A DNA stretch of 64,000 nucleotides from Daedaleopsis sinensis (GCA_033807695.1 CM066306.1:2232001-2296000), one strand, 5' to 3'. Counted from the first letter of the stretch, positions 1-10,661 are shown. The notes: generated by a model not told the origin, from the letters alone. Numbers and translations are program-made.

Positions 1-1748
1 CCAAGTCCGTAATGGGCGGGGCAGCTCGTCTTGCAGAAGAAATATGGGGAGAGAGAGAGGTCGAGGGGGAGGACGGAGGAGAGAGAGAGGAAGGAGTCGG
101 ACGCATTCCAGATAGCGACACGGTCACGTGCGTCGTAGACGCTGGCCTGTCCACTGGTGCTCCGCTCTTCGCTCTCGCCGCCATGTCCTCATCTGACGAG
201 CCCACCTACCGCGACGCGATGGCAGGCCCCGAACGAGACGACTGGCGAGCCGCTATGAAAGAGGAACTCAAACGAATCGAAGAAATGAAGACCTACGAGC
301 TTGTCGAACGCCCCCACGGTGTGAACGTTGTAGGAGCTGTCTGGGCACTGCGCAAGAAACGCGACGAGAACAATGTCGTCGTGAAACTCAAAGCCCGCCT
401 CTGTGCTCAGGGCTTCTCACAGGTCTACGGTATCGACTACACGCAAACCGCATCCCCGACTGCCCGTACCTCTTCTTTTCGACTCATCCTCAGCCTTGCG
501 GCCAAACACGACTGGGAGATACACCAGATCGATTTCAAGAACACCTATCTGAACGGTGAGCTCGACGAAACCATCTATATGCGTCAACCGCCCGGATTTG
601 AGGCTCCCGGTCAAGAGCACCTCGTCTGGCGACTGCGAAAGGCGCTCTATGGCCTCAAGCAAGCCGGACTCCTCTAGTACCGCGTCGTTTGCGCCCTCAT
701 GGACGAGATCGGCCTGCAACGAAGCGACTTCGACCCCGGCGTGTTTCACTTCATCGCCGCCGGCATAGTGATTATCCTTGTCATTCACGTCGACGACTGC
801 ACGCTTGTCACCAAAGGGACGAAGCTCATGACTGGACTCAAGCAACAGTTGAAGCAGCGTTTCGAGATCGTCGACCTCGGCGAAATCCGCTGGCTCCTGG
901 GCTTCGAGATCCGTCGTGACCGTTCTGCTCGCACGATCTCCCTCTCACAACGGGCCTATATCGACACCATGCTCATCCGCTTTGACATGGCCGACTCGCA
1001 TCCTTTGACAGTTCCCATGGATCCTCACGTGAATTTATTCGCGTTCGAGTTGACCGAGGACGAACGCAAGGTGATGAAGAAGAAGCCATACGCACAGCTC
1101 GTGGGTTCCCTCATGTACGCCGCCGTCGGTACTCGACCCGACATTGCGTACGCCGTCTCCACTCTGGCCCGATTTATGTCGGACCCAGCTATCCTCCACT
1201 GGGACACGGCGAAGCGCACTTTGCGCTACTTGAAGGGGACACGCGACTATACCCTCACCTTTGGTCGCACATCCGGAGGTCTATCCGGTTACTCCGACGC
1301 CGACTGGGCCTCTGAAGCTCATCGACACTCGATATCCGGCTACGCCTTCCTCTTTAACGGCGGTGCAATAAGCTGGCGCTCTGGCAAACAGCCCATTATT
1401 GCATTGTCCTCCACCGAGGCCGAATACATCGCCGCCTCGGACTCGTCCAGAGAGCTCATTTGGCTCCGGTATCTCCTCGCTGAGCTCACTACCCCTCTCA
1501 CCCGTCCTACCATTCTGCACTGCGACAACAAGAGCGCACTCGATCTCGCCTCGAATCCCGACATGTTCCATCCACGCACTAAACATATCGACATTCGCTA
1601 TCATTTTATCTGCGAGCTCGTGCTCAACAAGACTATCGCTCTCGAGTACTGCCCTACGAACGAAATGGCCGCCGACCTTTTGACGAAGGCTCTCCCTCGT
1701 CCCCGAGTGAATGCCCATGCATTTACACTCGGCCTTCGTCAGGCTTGA
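1..1748 (+). pseudogene. Ty1/Copia pol remnant: reverse transcriptase and RNase H
   Basis: This is the C-terminal half of a Copia polyprotein; the upstream part (gag, protease, integrase) lies outside the window. One frame is open from position 12 to 1748 except for a single in-frame TAG at 675-677. Before the stop lie the RT entry (KLKARLCAQGFSQ) and the block HQIDFKNTYLNG with its catalytic Asp. After the stop come the HVDD active-site box near 787 and an RNase H domain (DADW, STEAEY, HCDNKSALDLA, TKHIDIRYHF). Copia elements normally read W at the stop (context KQAGLL-stop-YR), so TGG has become TAG. The element is followed directly by a polypurine tract and an LTR. It looks young apart from the nonsense change, but as it stands RT is cut in two. 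Confidence 0.93.
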
Positions 1749-1755
1749 GGGGGAG
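1745..1755 (+). other. Polypurine tract of Copia element 1
   Basis: A purine run (TTGAGGGGGAG) lies between the stop codon of the pol ORF and the TGTTGGAG that opens the LTR. This is the normal position of the plus-strand primer in LTR retrotransposons. Confidence 0.7.
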
Positions 1756-2096
1756 TGTTGGAGTACTAGCGCTGACGAAGACGTTATAGGCACGCAATCA
1801 GTACGCCCACAGACCGAGTCAATCAATCTCGGATCTTTCCCTTCCCGCTACACGCCTCGTTGTTCGTCTCGTTGTCCCCCACATATACCGCGTCCTCACG
1901 AACCCGGTGCTTCAGTCTCTTCTCCCATACTGAAGCACCGGTGAGCATATCTGTACGATCCCCATGCATTCCTTCTATACTGACATTATGTAGTTCGTGT
2001 CTAGGTACTTAGCTATGGACAATATGAGTCTCTTCTCCCATACTGAAGCACCGTTCGTGTCTAGCTCTCCCCCTCTCGACGGCTCGACCTTTGACA
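1756..2096 (+). repeat. LTR1: 3' LTR of Copia element 1
   Basis: It starts TGTTGGAG directly after the polypurine tract and probably ends TTTGACA at 2096 (TG...CA ends; the right end is inferred). A TATA-like ACATATAC lies at 1881. About 25 nt downstream is a perfect 13-bp inverted repeat (1904-1916 with 1929-1941, 12-nt loop) whose right arm runs into a GTGAGC splice-donor motif. The leader block 1914-1940 plus 1994-2004 recurs intron-less at 2027-2064 (separate entry). No second LTR copy is in the window, so target-site duplications cannot be tested. Confidence 0.75.
1914..2064 (+). other. Intron-bearing LTR leader followed by its processed copy (LTR1)
   Basis: Copy 1 is a 27-nt block (1914-1940), a 53-nt intron-like segment (1941-1993: GTGAGC donor, CTGAC branch-like motif, TGTAG acceptor) and an 11-nt block TTCGTGTCTAG (1994-2004). 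After a short spacer that begins GTACTT, copy 2 (2027-2064) repeats the 27-nt and 11-nt blocks without the 53-nt segment; all 38 nt are identical. Copy 2 therefore has the sequence expected from splicing copy 1. The spacer plus copy 2 could itself form a second intron (GTACTT to GTCTAG at 2064). The relation is seen directly; splicing is inferred. Confidence 0.8.
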
Positions 2097-2099
2097 AAG

Positions 2100-4872
2100 A
2101 CTATATATCTAAGGTGCACAGAATGGCATGCAAGAAGTGGATAACCGAGGTTGCACTGACCCAGTAACCAAAGTCTGTAAAGCACATTTCCCTCGAGACA
2201 CTTTTACTGAAACTGCAGTAGATCCAGAATCAGGAGCCCTCATTATGAAGAAGGGAGAACCTTGGCTGAATACATTTACCCCGTCAGCCTCATACCTACT
2301 CCGGTGCAATCATGATGTGACAAGTTTACTGTCAGGAACTGCTATAAAGTCGGTCATTGCTTATGTAGCTGACTATATCACTAAAACACCATTGAAAACC
2401 AATGTTATGTTCCAATCTATCCAATAGGTTTTTGAGAGAAATGTTGAGTTAATTGGGGGTGACCGCAGTTCCAAAGATAAAGCTCGATCATTAGTCACTA
2501 AGATGGTCAATGCATTGACTGCAGCATCAGAGATAGGAGGTCTTATGGCTGCTATGTATCTACTGAAACATCCAGATCATTACACTGGTTACAAGTTCCA
2601 AGCATGCTTTTGGAGAGGATACATACTTAAGATCATGCGAGCATGGGAAGATTCAAAGGACATATTACAAGAGGGTAGATCAACCATGGTTGTAGATTGC
2701 GAGAAGAGCAATATTGAAGGCCCAAAGTGTATAATCATAGGAGACCTATTCCCAAGTGTCGCAGAAGGACCATTTTCTTACAGGCAGATGCAAAGGATGC
2801 CTATGAATCTGATGAGTTTGAGGACAACTATCATGTGGACGAGGGAATTCCAAGAAATCTTGGAGCTAGCAACAGTGATCAATTAGAAGGCGAAGAACCT
2901 GATGTTGCTGGAAATAGCAATGATGAAATATCAGATGATGAAGAAACAACATGCTGTGGTGGAGGTAAACTAATGCTGCCGGTACCAGATGATGATTCTG
3001 AGGATGAGTCATTACTCACATCCAAGACTAATGCCAAGCTTGAACATGAAGTCCGCATTGCCATGAGTAATTGAACCAAGGCCAATATTCTCTCGTACTC
3101 CAACTTCTCAGATAAATATCTGCAGGCCCGAACACATGAGGTATGCCTACTTGATGAGAAGGAGTCCTTTGTACCTAACTTTATTGGTGGCGCAATACCT
3201 GCAAAAGATGTTGGAAGTAGAGAGGAGTATTGCATGACAATGTTGACTCTATTCAAGCCTTGGAGGTCAGGTAGAGACTTGCAACCAAACTCAGGGACTT
3301 CATGGAGTGATATTTTTGAAAGTCATATATCCACTAAACAAGAACAAAAGGATATGAAATTCTTTCACATTACATATAAGTGCAATGACGCGAGAGATGA
3401 CTTCTCTGCCCAATGTAAACAAGCAGAGAAGGAGGTACCAACCCAATGTATATGAGCAATAGTGACATGGATGAGATTGACACTCAAGCTGTTGTGTTTG
3501 ATCTGGCCCACAGGGAGGATGACATAGTGAATGCTGAAGATTGGGATCAAGACAGTACTGCAGAAATATTAAGAAAATCATGTATGGCAACCACTGAAAA
3601 TGTTATGAAGATATCAGGTTGGATGGACCGCATGGATTCCGCTTCGGAGGAGTATCCAGGATATCTACACTGCCTAGGAGATTAAGGCCAGATAAGCCTT
3701 TCACAGACTGGAAAACCCCGTTGGACAATCTAAGGAAAGATACCCTAGATGCGAGAAGCAAGCAAGAAAGATGATTTCGGGGACAAGTTACCTGAGAATG
3801 ATGCAGTAAATCAAGTAAAGTTTGTGGATAAGCAGTACTTCTGGCCAAAGAGTTTGAGGGCCGTGATCCACAATCCAAGGAACTTATTGACAGTACGGTG
3901 GCTTCATTCAGTTTGAACGAGGAGCAAGAAAGAGCATTTCATATTGTTGCCAACCATGCTGTACAATCTTGCGGTGAACACTTGAAGATGTACTTGGGCA
4001 GTATGGCAGGGACTGGTAAATCACAAGTGATTAAAGCCCTATCTCATTTCTTTGCAGAGAGGCAAGAAAGCTATCGGTTTATGTGTCTAGCACCGACTGG
4101 GTCAGCTGCAGCATTAATCAAGTTAGAGATCGACTAAGATTGGTGCAATATATATTTGTAGATGAGGTCAGCATGGTGGACTGCGGAAGTCTATATAAGA
4201 TATGTGCAAAGATATGCACTGCAATACAAAATGATGGTGCACCCTTTGGAGGGATCAATATGATTTTCGCTGGTGATTTTGCTCAACTTCCTCCTGCCAT
4301 GTGTGGGAAGGCATTATATGTCCATGATGTAGGGTGGGTAATTCACTGAACCCATAACCACAACAAGCAAAAAGCATCTATTGGGAAAGCATTATGGCAT
4401 CAGTTTACTACAGTAGTCATTCTTAGACAGAACATGAGACAACAGTTTCAAACACCTGAGGATGCCAAGTTGCAGACAGCATTAGAAAATCTTACGTACC
4501 GGGCATGTACCAAGGATGACATTCAACTACTAAAGTCTAGAGTTGCTGGTCGAGGTCCAAATAATCCTAAGCTAAATTAACCCAACTTTCGCATTGTCTC
4601 AGTTATTGCTTCATGGAACTCTTATAGACAAGATCAATGAACTCGGATGCAAAAGGTTTGCAAGAGAGAATAGAACAGCATTGAAGTCTTTCTATTCAAT
4701 TGACAAACTTACTTCAGAGACTAACCCATCAGAGCTGACTAAAAAAGTTCGTGCCAAGCAGGTGAATCCCAAGAGAGAGAAAGAATAATATTGTGAATGA
4801 GAAACTTCAGGAGACCTTATGTGGGCTATCGCATCATTTGACAGAGCATCATCCTGGCACACTTGAGCTCTG
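2100..4872 (+). pseudogene. Decayed Helitron: helitron-like N domain and PIF1-type helicase
   Basis: Broken reading frames on the plus strand resemble fungal Helitron proteins in the right order. At 2128-2886 is the Helitron N-terminal region (LLRCNHDVTSLLSGTAIK, AYVADYITKT, SLVTKMVNALTA, MAAMYLLKHPDHYT). At 3898-4349 is a PIF1-family helicase with a Walker A loop (MAGTGKSQ), APTGSAAALI, a Walker B-like VDEVSM and NMIFAGDFAQLPP. At 4793-4872 is the late motif PGTLELCVGM. There are several frameshifts and stops, and an internal deletion near 4130 joins helicase motif Ia almost directly to motif II. The AT-rich composition contrasts with the nearby Copia. Helitron termini (5' TC, 3' hairpin-CTRR) were not identified. 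It cannot encode a working rolling-circle transposase. Confidence 0.88.
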
Positions 4873-5625
4873 CGTTGGGATGCTTGTTCTCAAGCTGGAG
4901 CAGGTATTCCAGCAATCTCTGGCCACACCGCCGACAATGAGCCTCATTCAGGCTAGAAATCACATTAGAGATATGCTCGGTTGCAAGAATCCTGAGTTAG
5001 CTGCACGAGAGAAGACTTATACTGATCTTTATGAGCTAGCTGAGAGACTACTAGCAGTAGATGAAGATGTCCTAACCAAGACTAACATTTGCTGCCATTG
5101 CGATTATAAGTTTGATGAGAATCATTTGTCACAAGTAATGTGGACATATATAGAGAACACATAGAAGAATAATCCAGAGAAGTTAGGTACATACAAAGGT
5201 AAGACAACATCAAAATGGATACATGCATTAAGAACACAGCATAGAGAAACTCCTTGCCCCCACTGCTGTTATCCAATGCTAAGATATAGGGAGTACAATG
5301 CTTGGCCTCCTTTTATCTCATTTATCATTAATGGGCACAAAATGTGCTTGGACCATCAGATTGTCTTCCCTTCTTTAAGGAGGCTGGTGTGCGGCCAGAC
5401 AGGTTCTCGCTGCCACACAAACTTGCAGCTGCCTGGGTAGAGTTTGCTGCTCACCATATGTGGCATGGTCCGCTCCTTCCACCGATTCCTGAGCATCACA
5501 TCTGGGACAGTCTCGACCTTGAAGACTACAATGCTGAGGACCCCGATGATGTTGCTGAGTGCCATGCAGCCCTAGAGGATGATGAAGATGGTGGGCCTGT
5601 GGATGATACCGACATACTTGGTTGA
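4873..5625 (+). pseudogene. Unassigned decayed ORF with paired cysteines, between Helitron and Plavaka parts
   Basis: The frame continues from the helicase into sequence I cannot place in the helicase family. It contains a C-x2-C pair (CCHCDYKF near 5092), then after a TAG at 5162 a second pair (CPHCC near 5260) and a hydrophobic PPFISFIINGHK stretch. After a frame change comes an acidic segment (DLEDYNAEDPDDVAE, 5512-5560). Two CxxC pairs about 55 residues apart suggest a zinc-binding module. It may be a passenger gene carried by the Helitron, or the upstream part of the Plavaka remnant. No function is assigned. Confidence 0.4.
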
Positions 5626-6375
5626 GTCACTCTTGTGAAGCGTAAAGGTGCACCTCTAGCCATTGTCAGAGGAGACTATGGGTAGTACTAATACCTAGCA
5701 TCTATAGCGCAAGAATATCCCAAGAACCTCACCCTGCTCGCCGGCCACATTGGTGTACCAGAGCTTCCAGAGCTTGTCTGATGTTTTCTCTCTACACAGG
5801 TGCACCCCGAGTCTCTCGTCCCAGGAGAGGAAGCGGACATTGATCTCTGTCTACCTCCTCCAGCTCATGCCACAGTCATTCTGTTTGCAGTCACTATCTT
5901 CCATGCCCCAAGTGACATCTGTGGGATCAGGGGCATGAAGAAAGAGAGGATACGAGCCACATGCTCATGGTGTGGCGGTCTACCACACTATGACTGTAGA
6001 TATGTAGACAAAGATGAAACTCTTTCTAGATTCTGAGGTCTTAGCACTGTGTGTGTGCATTTACTATTCTCTTTCAAGTACACCAATGGTGTTACATATC
6101 CCTGTGCTCTTGTCTCGTGGTTTGGGTTTGTCCCTGTGAGTGACAGACCATGCGAACAGACGGGGTTATGGATGGTAGAGCCACAGATGGACCAGTTTGG
6201 TCGCTATGTCACATCAGTCATCCACCTTGATTGTATGCTACGTGCTGCTCATCTGATTGGTGTGGCTGGCAATGATCCTATACCTATCCATCTGGCCCAT
6301 ACTACCGACTTGTAGATGCTTTCACAGCCTTCTATGTCAACAAATACGCATACCATCATGCACACGAAATAGCAT
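5626..6375 (+). pseudogene. Plavaka (CMC superfamily) transposase, C-terminal remnant
   Basis: Broken plus-strand frames match the C-terminal part of Plavaka transposases: HIGVPELPELV (5746-5780), FHAPSDICGIRGMKKERIR (5899-5955), YPCALVSWFG (6096-6128), GRYVTSVIHLDCMLRAAHLI (6201-6260) and finally AFTAFYVNKYAYHHAHE (about 6318-6370, one frame over). The catalytic core is not present, so this is a dead 3' fragment. It sits immediately downstream of the Helitron remnant and may have been captured by it or inserted next to it. Confidence 0.75.
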
Positions 6376-6605
6376 ACTAGTTACTTTACAGTGGCCTGCA
6401 CATTACTGCTAGTCTACTATGTCCTAATATTACTTCATATATCAAGTAGCATTGACTTCGCACCATATGATGTCACAAGTTTATAGTCATAGAGTCAAGT
6501 AGTATATGCCCTAACAAGGAGAGCAAGTCCAGCTGCTGCATCCCAAGTGGTCCTCTTGCTCCAAGTCCTCAAGGACTTGACTTGAGAGTGTTAAAGTCTG
6601 GTATT
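6376..6605. other. No gene recognised (about 230 bp)
   Basis: AT-rich sequence between the Plavaka remnant and LTR4. A short palindromic patch (AAGTCCTCAAGGACTT, about 6564-6579) is the only structure seen. Confidence 0.5.
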
Positions 6606-6780
6606 TGTCAGCCTAACAACTGTACGAATACGTGAGTAGAGTATTGCAGACAACATAGTATGGAAACTTACCTCAGTAGAATGGTACAACTAGCTGAGGT
6701 AAGAGGGAGAAGGGGAAGATGAAGTTTAAGTACTGGCGTCTATGCCACGCAGGGAACTCGTGACTAGCATAACTCTAACA
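6606..6780 (-). repeat. LTR4: Copia LTR on the minus strand, with hairpin and intron
   Basis: Read on the minus strand it begins TGTTAGAG after the purine tract GAGGAGGAG and probably ends GCTGACA (TG...CA), 175 bp. A 9-bp inverted repeat (TTACCTCAG / CTGAGGTAA) lies near 6696-6667. Its right arm contains a consensus donor GTAAGT at 6671, followed 52 nt later by a TACAG acceptor (6620). Unlike LTR1-LTR3 there is no processed copy of the leader downstream; either it never existed or the element is truncated there. Confidence 0.6.
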
Positions 6781-6894
6781 CTCCTCCTCAGTGCAAAAAT
6801 GAATGAGAAAGATACCGTAAGGAAAGTGGGTGAGTATGTAGTGATGTAGGCTTGTAATTAAGGTAATGAAACTCCTCCTTGCATGGAAAATATG

Positions 6895-7146
6895 CTAGTG
6901 TAAACCAAGACGGGCACGTAGAAGAAGGAATTGAGGACGTGGGAGAGGTTTCGTAAAAATGTCGGCAACATTATCCTTGGTGGGTATCCAGTGCAGTAAG
7001 ATTTGCTTCGAATTAGAGTACTCGTGTAATATGTGATGCTTAACTTCTATATGTTTAGAGCGAGCGTGGAAGGTGGGCTTACCAGAAAGAGAGATAGTGC
7101 CAGTGTTATTGGCGGCAATGGGAGAGGGATCAAGTTGGGGGTACAC
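6895..7146 (-). pseudogene. Copia RNase H C-terminal fragment
   Basis: An 83-codon minus-strand open frame shows the C-terminal Copia RNase H signature: ANNTGTISLSG, KHIEVKHHILHE, HWIPTKDNVADIFTKPL. It ends at a stop just before two purine tracts (AAGGAGGAG near 6873 and GAGGAGGAG at 6781-6789), the second of which precedes LTR4. The rest of the element is missing upstream; at about 7147 the similarity stops. Confidence 0.85.
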
Positions 7147-7423
7147 TAGCTGTGGTAGTTCTGATGTATTACAAACAGGTACTTTGTCTAAGCCTTATTG
7201 CAATAGGAACAGGCAGGGCATATGATGTATTACGAAGCTCTGGGGAGGAGCTGGGCACCATCAGCTTGGCAAACCCAATTAGGCAAAAAGATGCAAAAGG
7301 CTTGATATCTAGCAAATCAAGCAGATCCAATGCTTATCTCTATAGATAATAGCACTATTAGGCCTGTCCTGGGAGCACTTTTGGGCACCTATTTTCGTTC
7401 CAGCATTCCCACACCTTCCTGCA

Positions 7424-7451
7424 CCTGATTAGGTAATTTGCTGGGGGCTAC
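7424..7451 (+). repeat. Left part of repeat R1 (interrupted copy)
   Basis: The sequence from CCTGCACCTGATTAGG up to GGGGGCTAC matches the minus-strand copy at about 15296-15323. It is cut at 7452 by the Tc1/mariner-like element and continues at 10285. Confidence 0.75.
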
Positions 7452-7453
7452 TA

Positions 7454-7472
7454 AGGTAGGCCCGGCACAGAC
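7454..7472 (+). repeat. Left TIR of the Tc1/mariner-like element
   Basis: AGGTAGGCCCGGCACAGAC, preceded by the TA target duplication at 7452-7453. Confidence 0.93.
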
Positions 7473-7652
7473 TCAACCATGTCGTTACACTGTGACATGG
7501 GTGTGACAGGTCACGTGTGATCTGCCGATAAGTCCTACTTTAGCACACTAAGTCTCGAAGCCTGCCGTTCTCGTTCTCCACGTACATTTACTACCAAGAT
7601 GTATACTATATGACTACACAAGATGTACTATATGTTCAAGGAGTGTGATGTA

Positions 7653-10032
7653 TTAAGAGTCATAGTGTGCATCATCAAATTGAGCCAAGATGTTGTGAGG
7701 AAGAGTACGGTGTCCATGGTATTGTTTAGTAGCCCAAGCAGCTTGACTCCCGGTCAGTCCTTTGTGGTATGCATCCATGAAGTGATATGCACAGTTATAG
7801 AACCTATAGACAAGGTCAGATGAGTAAGTAAGTCAATATCTAAAGCACTTACCGCCGGATCTGCAGTGTTGTTACTGAATCCAAAGCTGTGAGCATATTG
7901 CGCTCCAAATCAGCCTCGAGTGAAGATGGTGGAAACTCCCAGTAGATCCGCTTCGCAGCACACCAGCACTGCTTAATTGGGTTAAGTTCACAATGGAACT
8001 TTGGCAGAAATATCACGTCAAACCCCCTTGCATGGCAATGAGTTTCAACGAGAGATTCCACATCCCGAAAGTCAGGCTGTTCATAAAGTAGCCGTCTGCA
8101 GCAGCACTGTGTCGCACCAGGAGGGCATTTGAAGCTGGGGCACTCCGCTCGCAGGCTAGCAGCATTTGAGAAACCCCGCTCCTCAAGAATGTGGGCCATT
8201 CCTTTGAATCTCCCATCAGGAAAATATAGAGACTGAGGAGTGCCATCAGGGAGGGTTGTGCTGCACATGGGGATCTTCTTTTTGAGTCGCTTTCCATCAG
8301 GACCATAGACAATCTTCCCGTCAGGGCCAGTGACACATGTATCCACTGCAAAGGGAGCCTTTCCAGGACGGGTTGGCCACTTGGGCATGCGACGTGCAGA
8401 GAGAGCATCATCGGCACGCTTGAGGTGAGTGAGTGCATTGTCGAGGATGAAACAGAACCGCTGGTCTGGATAGTCTGTGGTGCAGATGTCCATGGCGCTA
8501 GTGAGTTGATCGAGGATTTCTTGATGGGTGAAATAACCATCATGGTTTTTTCCCGCCCAAACAATGACACGTGCAGAACGTGACCCATCCTTTGACTTGA
8601 ACCAGCCAAACTCGGGGCTGACAAAGTCCGCTGCCATCAGAGATGCACCCTCACCCTTCTTCCGTGGTACAGCCTTCTCTGTTGGTGAGATCCAGCGAGT
8701 CTCCCGGCGGTCATGAGCATAGAACTGGGATTCGTCGTGGAAAAGATAATGGAGAGGACGGTTTTGAGGGTGACAGACAGGAGAGTTCGATGGAATAGGG
8801 GTGCCGTCAAGGGAGTTGTATTGTGGAGCATCGTGATCAAGCTCTGCAAGCTTTGGAAGGAAGACTTCTTGATGGTACTTCACAACATTATCCCACTCGT
8901 GTCCATCCACGTACTGGCCATGAGGTGCCTTCCCCCAACGATATTCTAGGTCGTGCATCCACTCCTGCGCCGTTGACAAAGCAATAGTCTTCTTCAGGCC
9001 ATGCTCCTCTTGAACCTTGGGGATGGCAAGATATTCCACCATGTTGAGGGCACGGACATACTTGCCAACCCCTTGAAGGTGAGCTATAATTGCTTGTCGC
9101 AGGTTATCATCCTCAAGAAGAGAGTGCTTCGAGTCGACTCCACGCTTCTCAAGAGGAAGAGCATGACGATCATGAATGAAAGCAGATGTCCACGCTCGGA
9201 GAACTTTTGCACGATGGACACCACCTTCAAACGTGAACGCAGTACACAACGATGCCTCTATCCAGCCAACTCCATGGTCACCATTGGCATATATCCAGAG
9301 GAGTGTCCGCATATGTGTCATCCGAAGAAACAGCCGGTCATCGCCTTCCTTGAAAGGAAGATGCCCATGTTTTCCTTTTGAACGACGTGGCTGCAGAAGC
9401 TCAACAAGATCGGCATGAGCCGACTTGGCTTCCTCGCGGGTTGGGGGTACTCCAGAGCGAGAAGGTGTGTAGGCAGAGTGCTCTTCAGAGTCATCATCCT
9501 CCTGGTCCAAGACAGACATGGAGCATGCAACAGGAGGTGGTACTAACCCTGCGGGCAACCCCACAGGGTTAGTAGCAGGAATGGTGCAAGCAGAGGCCAG
9601 GGAAAGACTCAGAAATGATGAGATTGGTGCACTAGATGGATGGCAGGGTGGTGTTTGAGACACTGATGACAAAACCCTATTTGCCTGAGCCGGGACACTG
9701 GGTTGAAGGAGAGCAGGAGGAGGGGGAGAGGGTTGATCTACTTGGACTGCAGATCTGAAACCGGAAGGAGCCTGTTGGCATGTTTAGTAAGTTAGTAGTA
9801 GCTGGAAAATTTTCTTACTACTCACATTCTCCTTTTCCCCTTCATTCTGGACAGTGCCAGCAATGTGGAATCGTTTCCGTGCGTGATCTCCCAGATTACT
9901 GGTTCTCTGGTACACAGAATGCTTCCTTTTGGGAATTGCTAGCACCGTCAAGGCCAGTGAAGAGCAATTGGCGCTGTGGACTCGATTTTCCAGTGCCAGC
10001 GCTAGGATTCCCAGGCTGTCACCACTTACCGC
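7653..10032 (-). CDS. DDE transposase, three exons, probably catalytically dead
   Basis: The reading frame runs over three exons. An upstream open stretch (10032-9826) joins via a 54-nt intron (9825-9772, GTGAGT, ACTAAC branch, CAACAG) to the main exon (9771-7853), then via a 49-nt intron (7852-7804, GTAAGT...CTATAG) to a last exon (7803-7653, stop TAA) encoding a typical tail (HFMDAYHKGL). The start is unsettled: exon 1 has no in-frame ATG, and the first ATG in the main exon is at 9519. DDE landmarks are the first Asp in FHDESQFYAHD, the second in FILDNALTH, and the third acidic block in FHCELNPIKQCW. The family is known to carry E where this copy has K, so a GAG to AAG change has removed the third metal ligand. 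The frame is otherwise uninterrupted, up to 758 codons. Confidence 0.85.
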
Positions 10033-10263
10033 TCATAAATAAATATATTATTTGAAGGGCAGTCAAACATTTCGAATGGGATAATGTAGAGACTCTATAT
10101 CAGAAATTGAGAACCAACAAAACTTACAGCAGGGTGCCCTCTATAACTTGTTGGTTCCACATTTTTGATATATTGATTACAGGAGTTCACATTCAAAATA
10201 CAGTGTGCGCCCTCTGCCAAAGTCCCTTAAGCGTGACAGACGCTGGTCACGTGACGTAGTTGT

Positions 10264-10282
10264 GTCTGTGCCGGGCCTACCT
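10264..10282 (-). repeat. Right TIR of the Tc1/mariner-like element
   Basis: Exact reverse complement of the left TIR, followed by TA at 10283-10284. Confidence 0.93.
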
Positions 10283-10284
10283 TA

Positions 10285-10661
10285 TAGGTGGGGGATTGGT
10301 TCTACTATTGCTCCCTCAATTCTGGATGGATTTGGATGGTTGTAGGTGCATTAGAGAGGTATTACAAGGGCTATTTGAGCACACCATAGAGAGGGTGTAC
10401 TATAGCTACATACATGCTATAAATTGCGACCTGATAGGCATAAATGCAGGTTTTCAATGGGGTATGGCCTATTTGGTTCTAGGTGGACATATGGGTGTTC
10501 ATTTCTCCTAGAATACAGTACAGGAGCACTCTCCAACAAGCCCATGATCATAGAATTTCATTCAGTAATTGGGGAGATATACTGTCCCTGCCCCACGAGG
10601 AGGAGGGGTCAGTATATCTCCATCAATTATGGTTGGAATTCTTTCGAGTTTTTTTGTAATA
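10285..10661 (+). repeat. Right part of repeat R1 (plus-strand copy)
   Basis: Continuation of R1 after the transposon insertion. It is highly similar to the minus-strand copy at 14888-15296, including a shared short frame (GGGLVLLLLPQF...DGCRCIREVLQG) that stays open in both copies. The similarity ends at 10661, where LTR3 begins; the paralogue continues with different sequence, so the Copia 2 insertion (or its junction) defines this edge. Confidence 0.8.

Larger units (their letters stand above)
7454..10282 (-). mobile_element. Tc1/mariner-like (IS630 superfamily) DNA transposon, complete
   Basis: A 2829-bp element bounded by perfect 19-bp terminal inverted repeats (AGGTAGGCCCGGCACAGAC, 7454-7472; its reverse complement, 10264-10282) and flanked on both sides by TA (7452-7453 and 10283-10284), the usual target duplication. 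The boundaries are confirmed by an empty-site paralogue: the R1 copy on the minus strand near 15290 reads straight across the site, differing by one base. The transposase gene lies on the minus strand. A 10-bp inverted repeat (GAACCAACAA / TTGTTGGTTC, about 10110-10160) lies in its upstream region. Confidence 0.92.
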
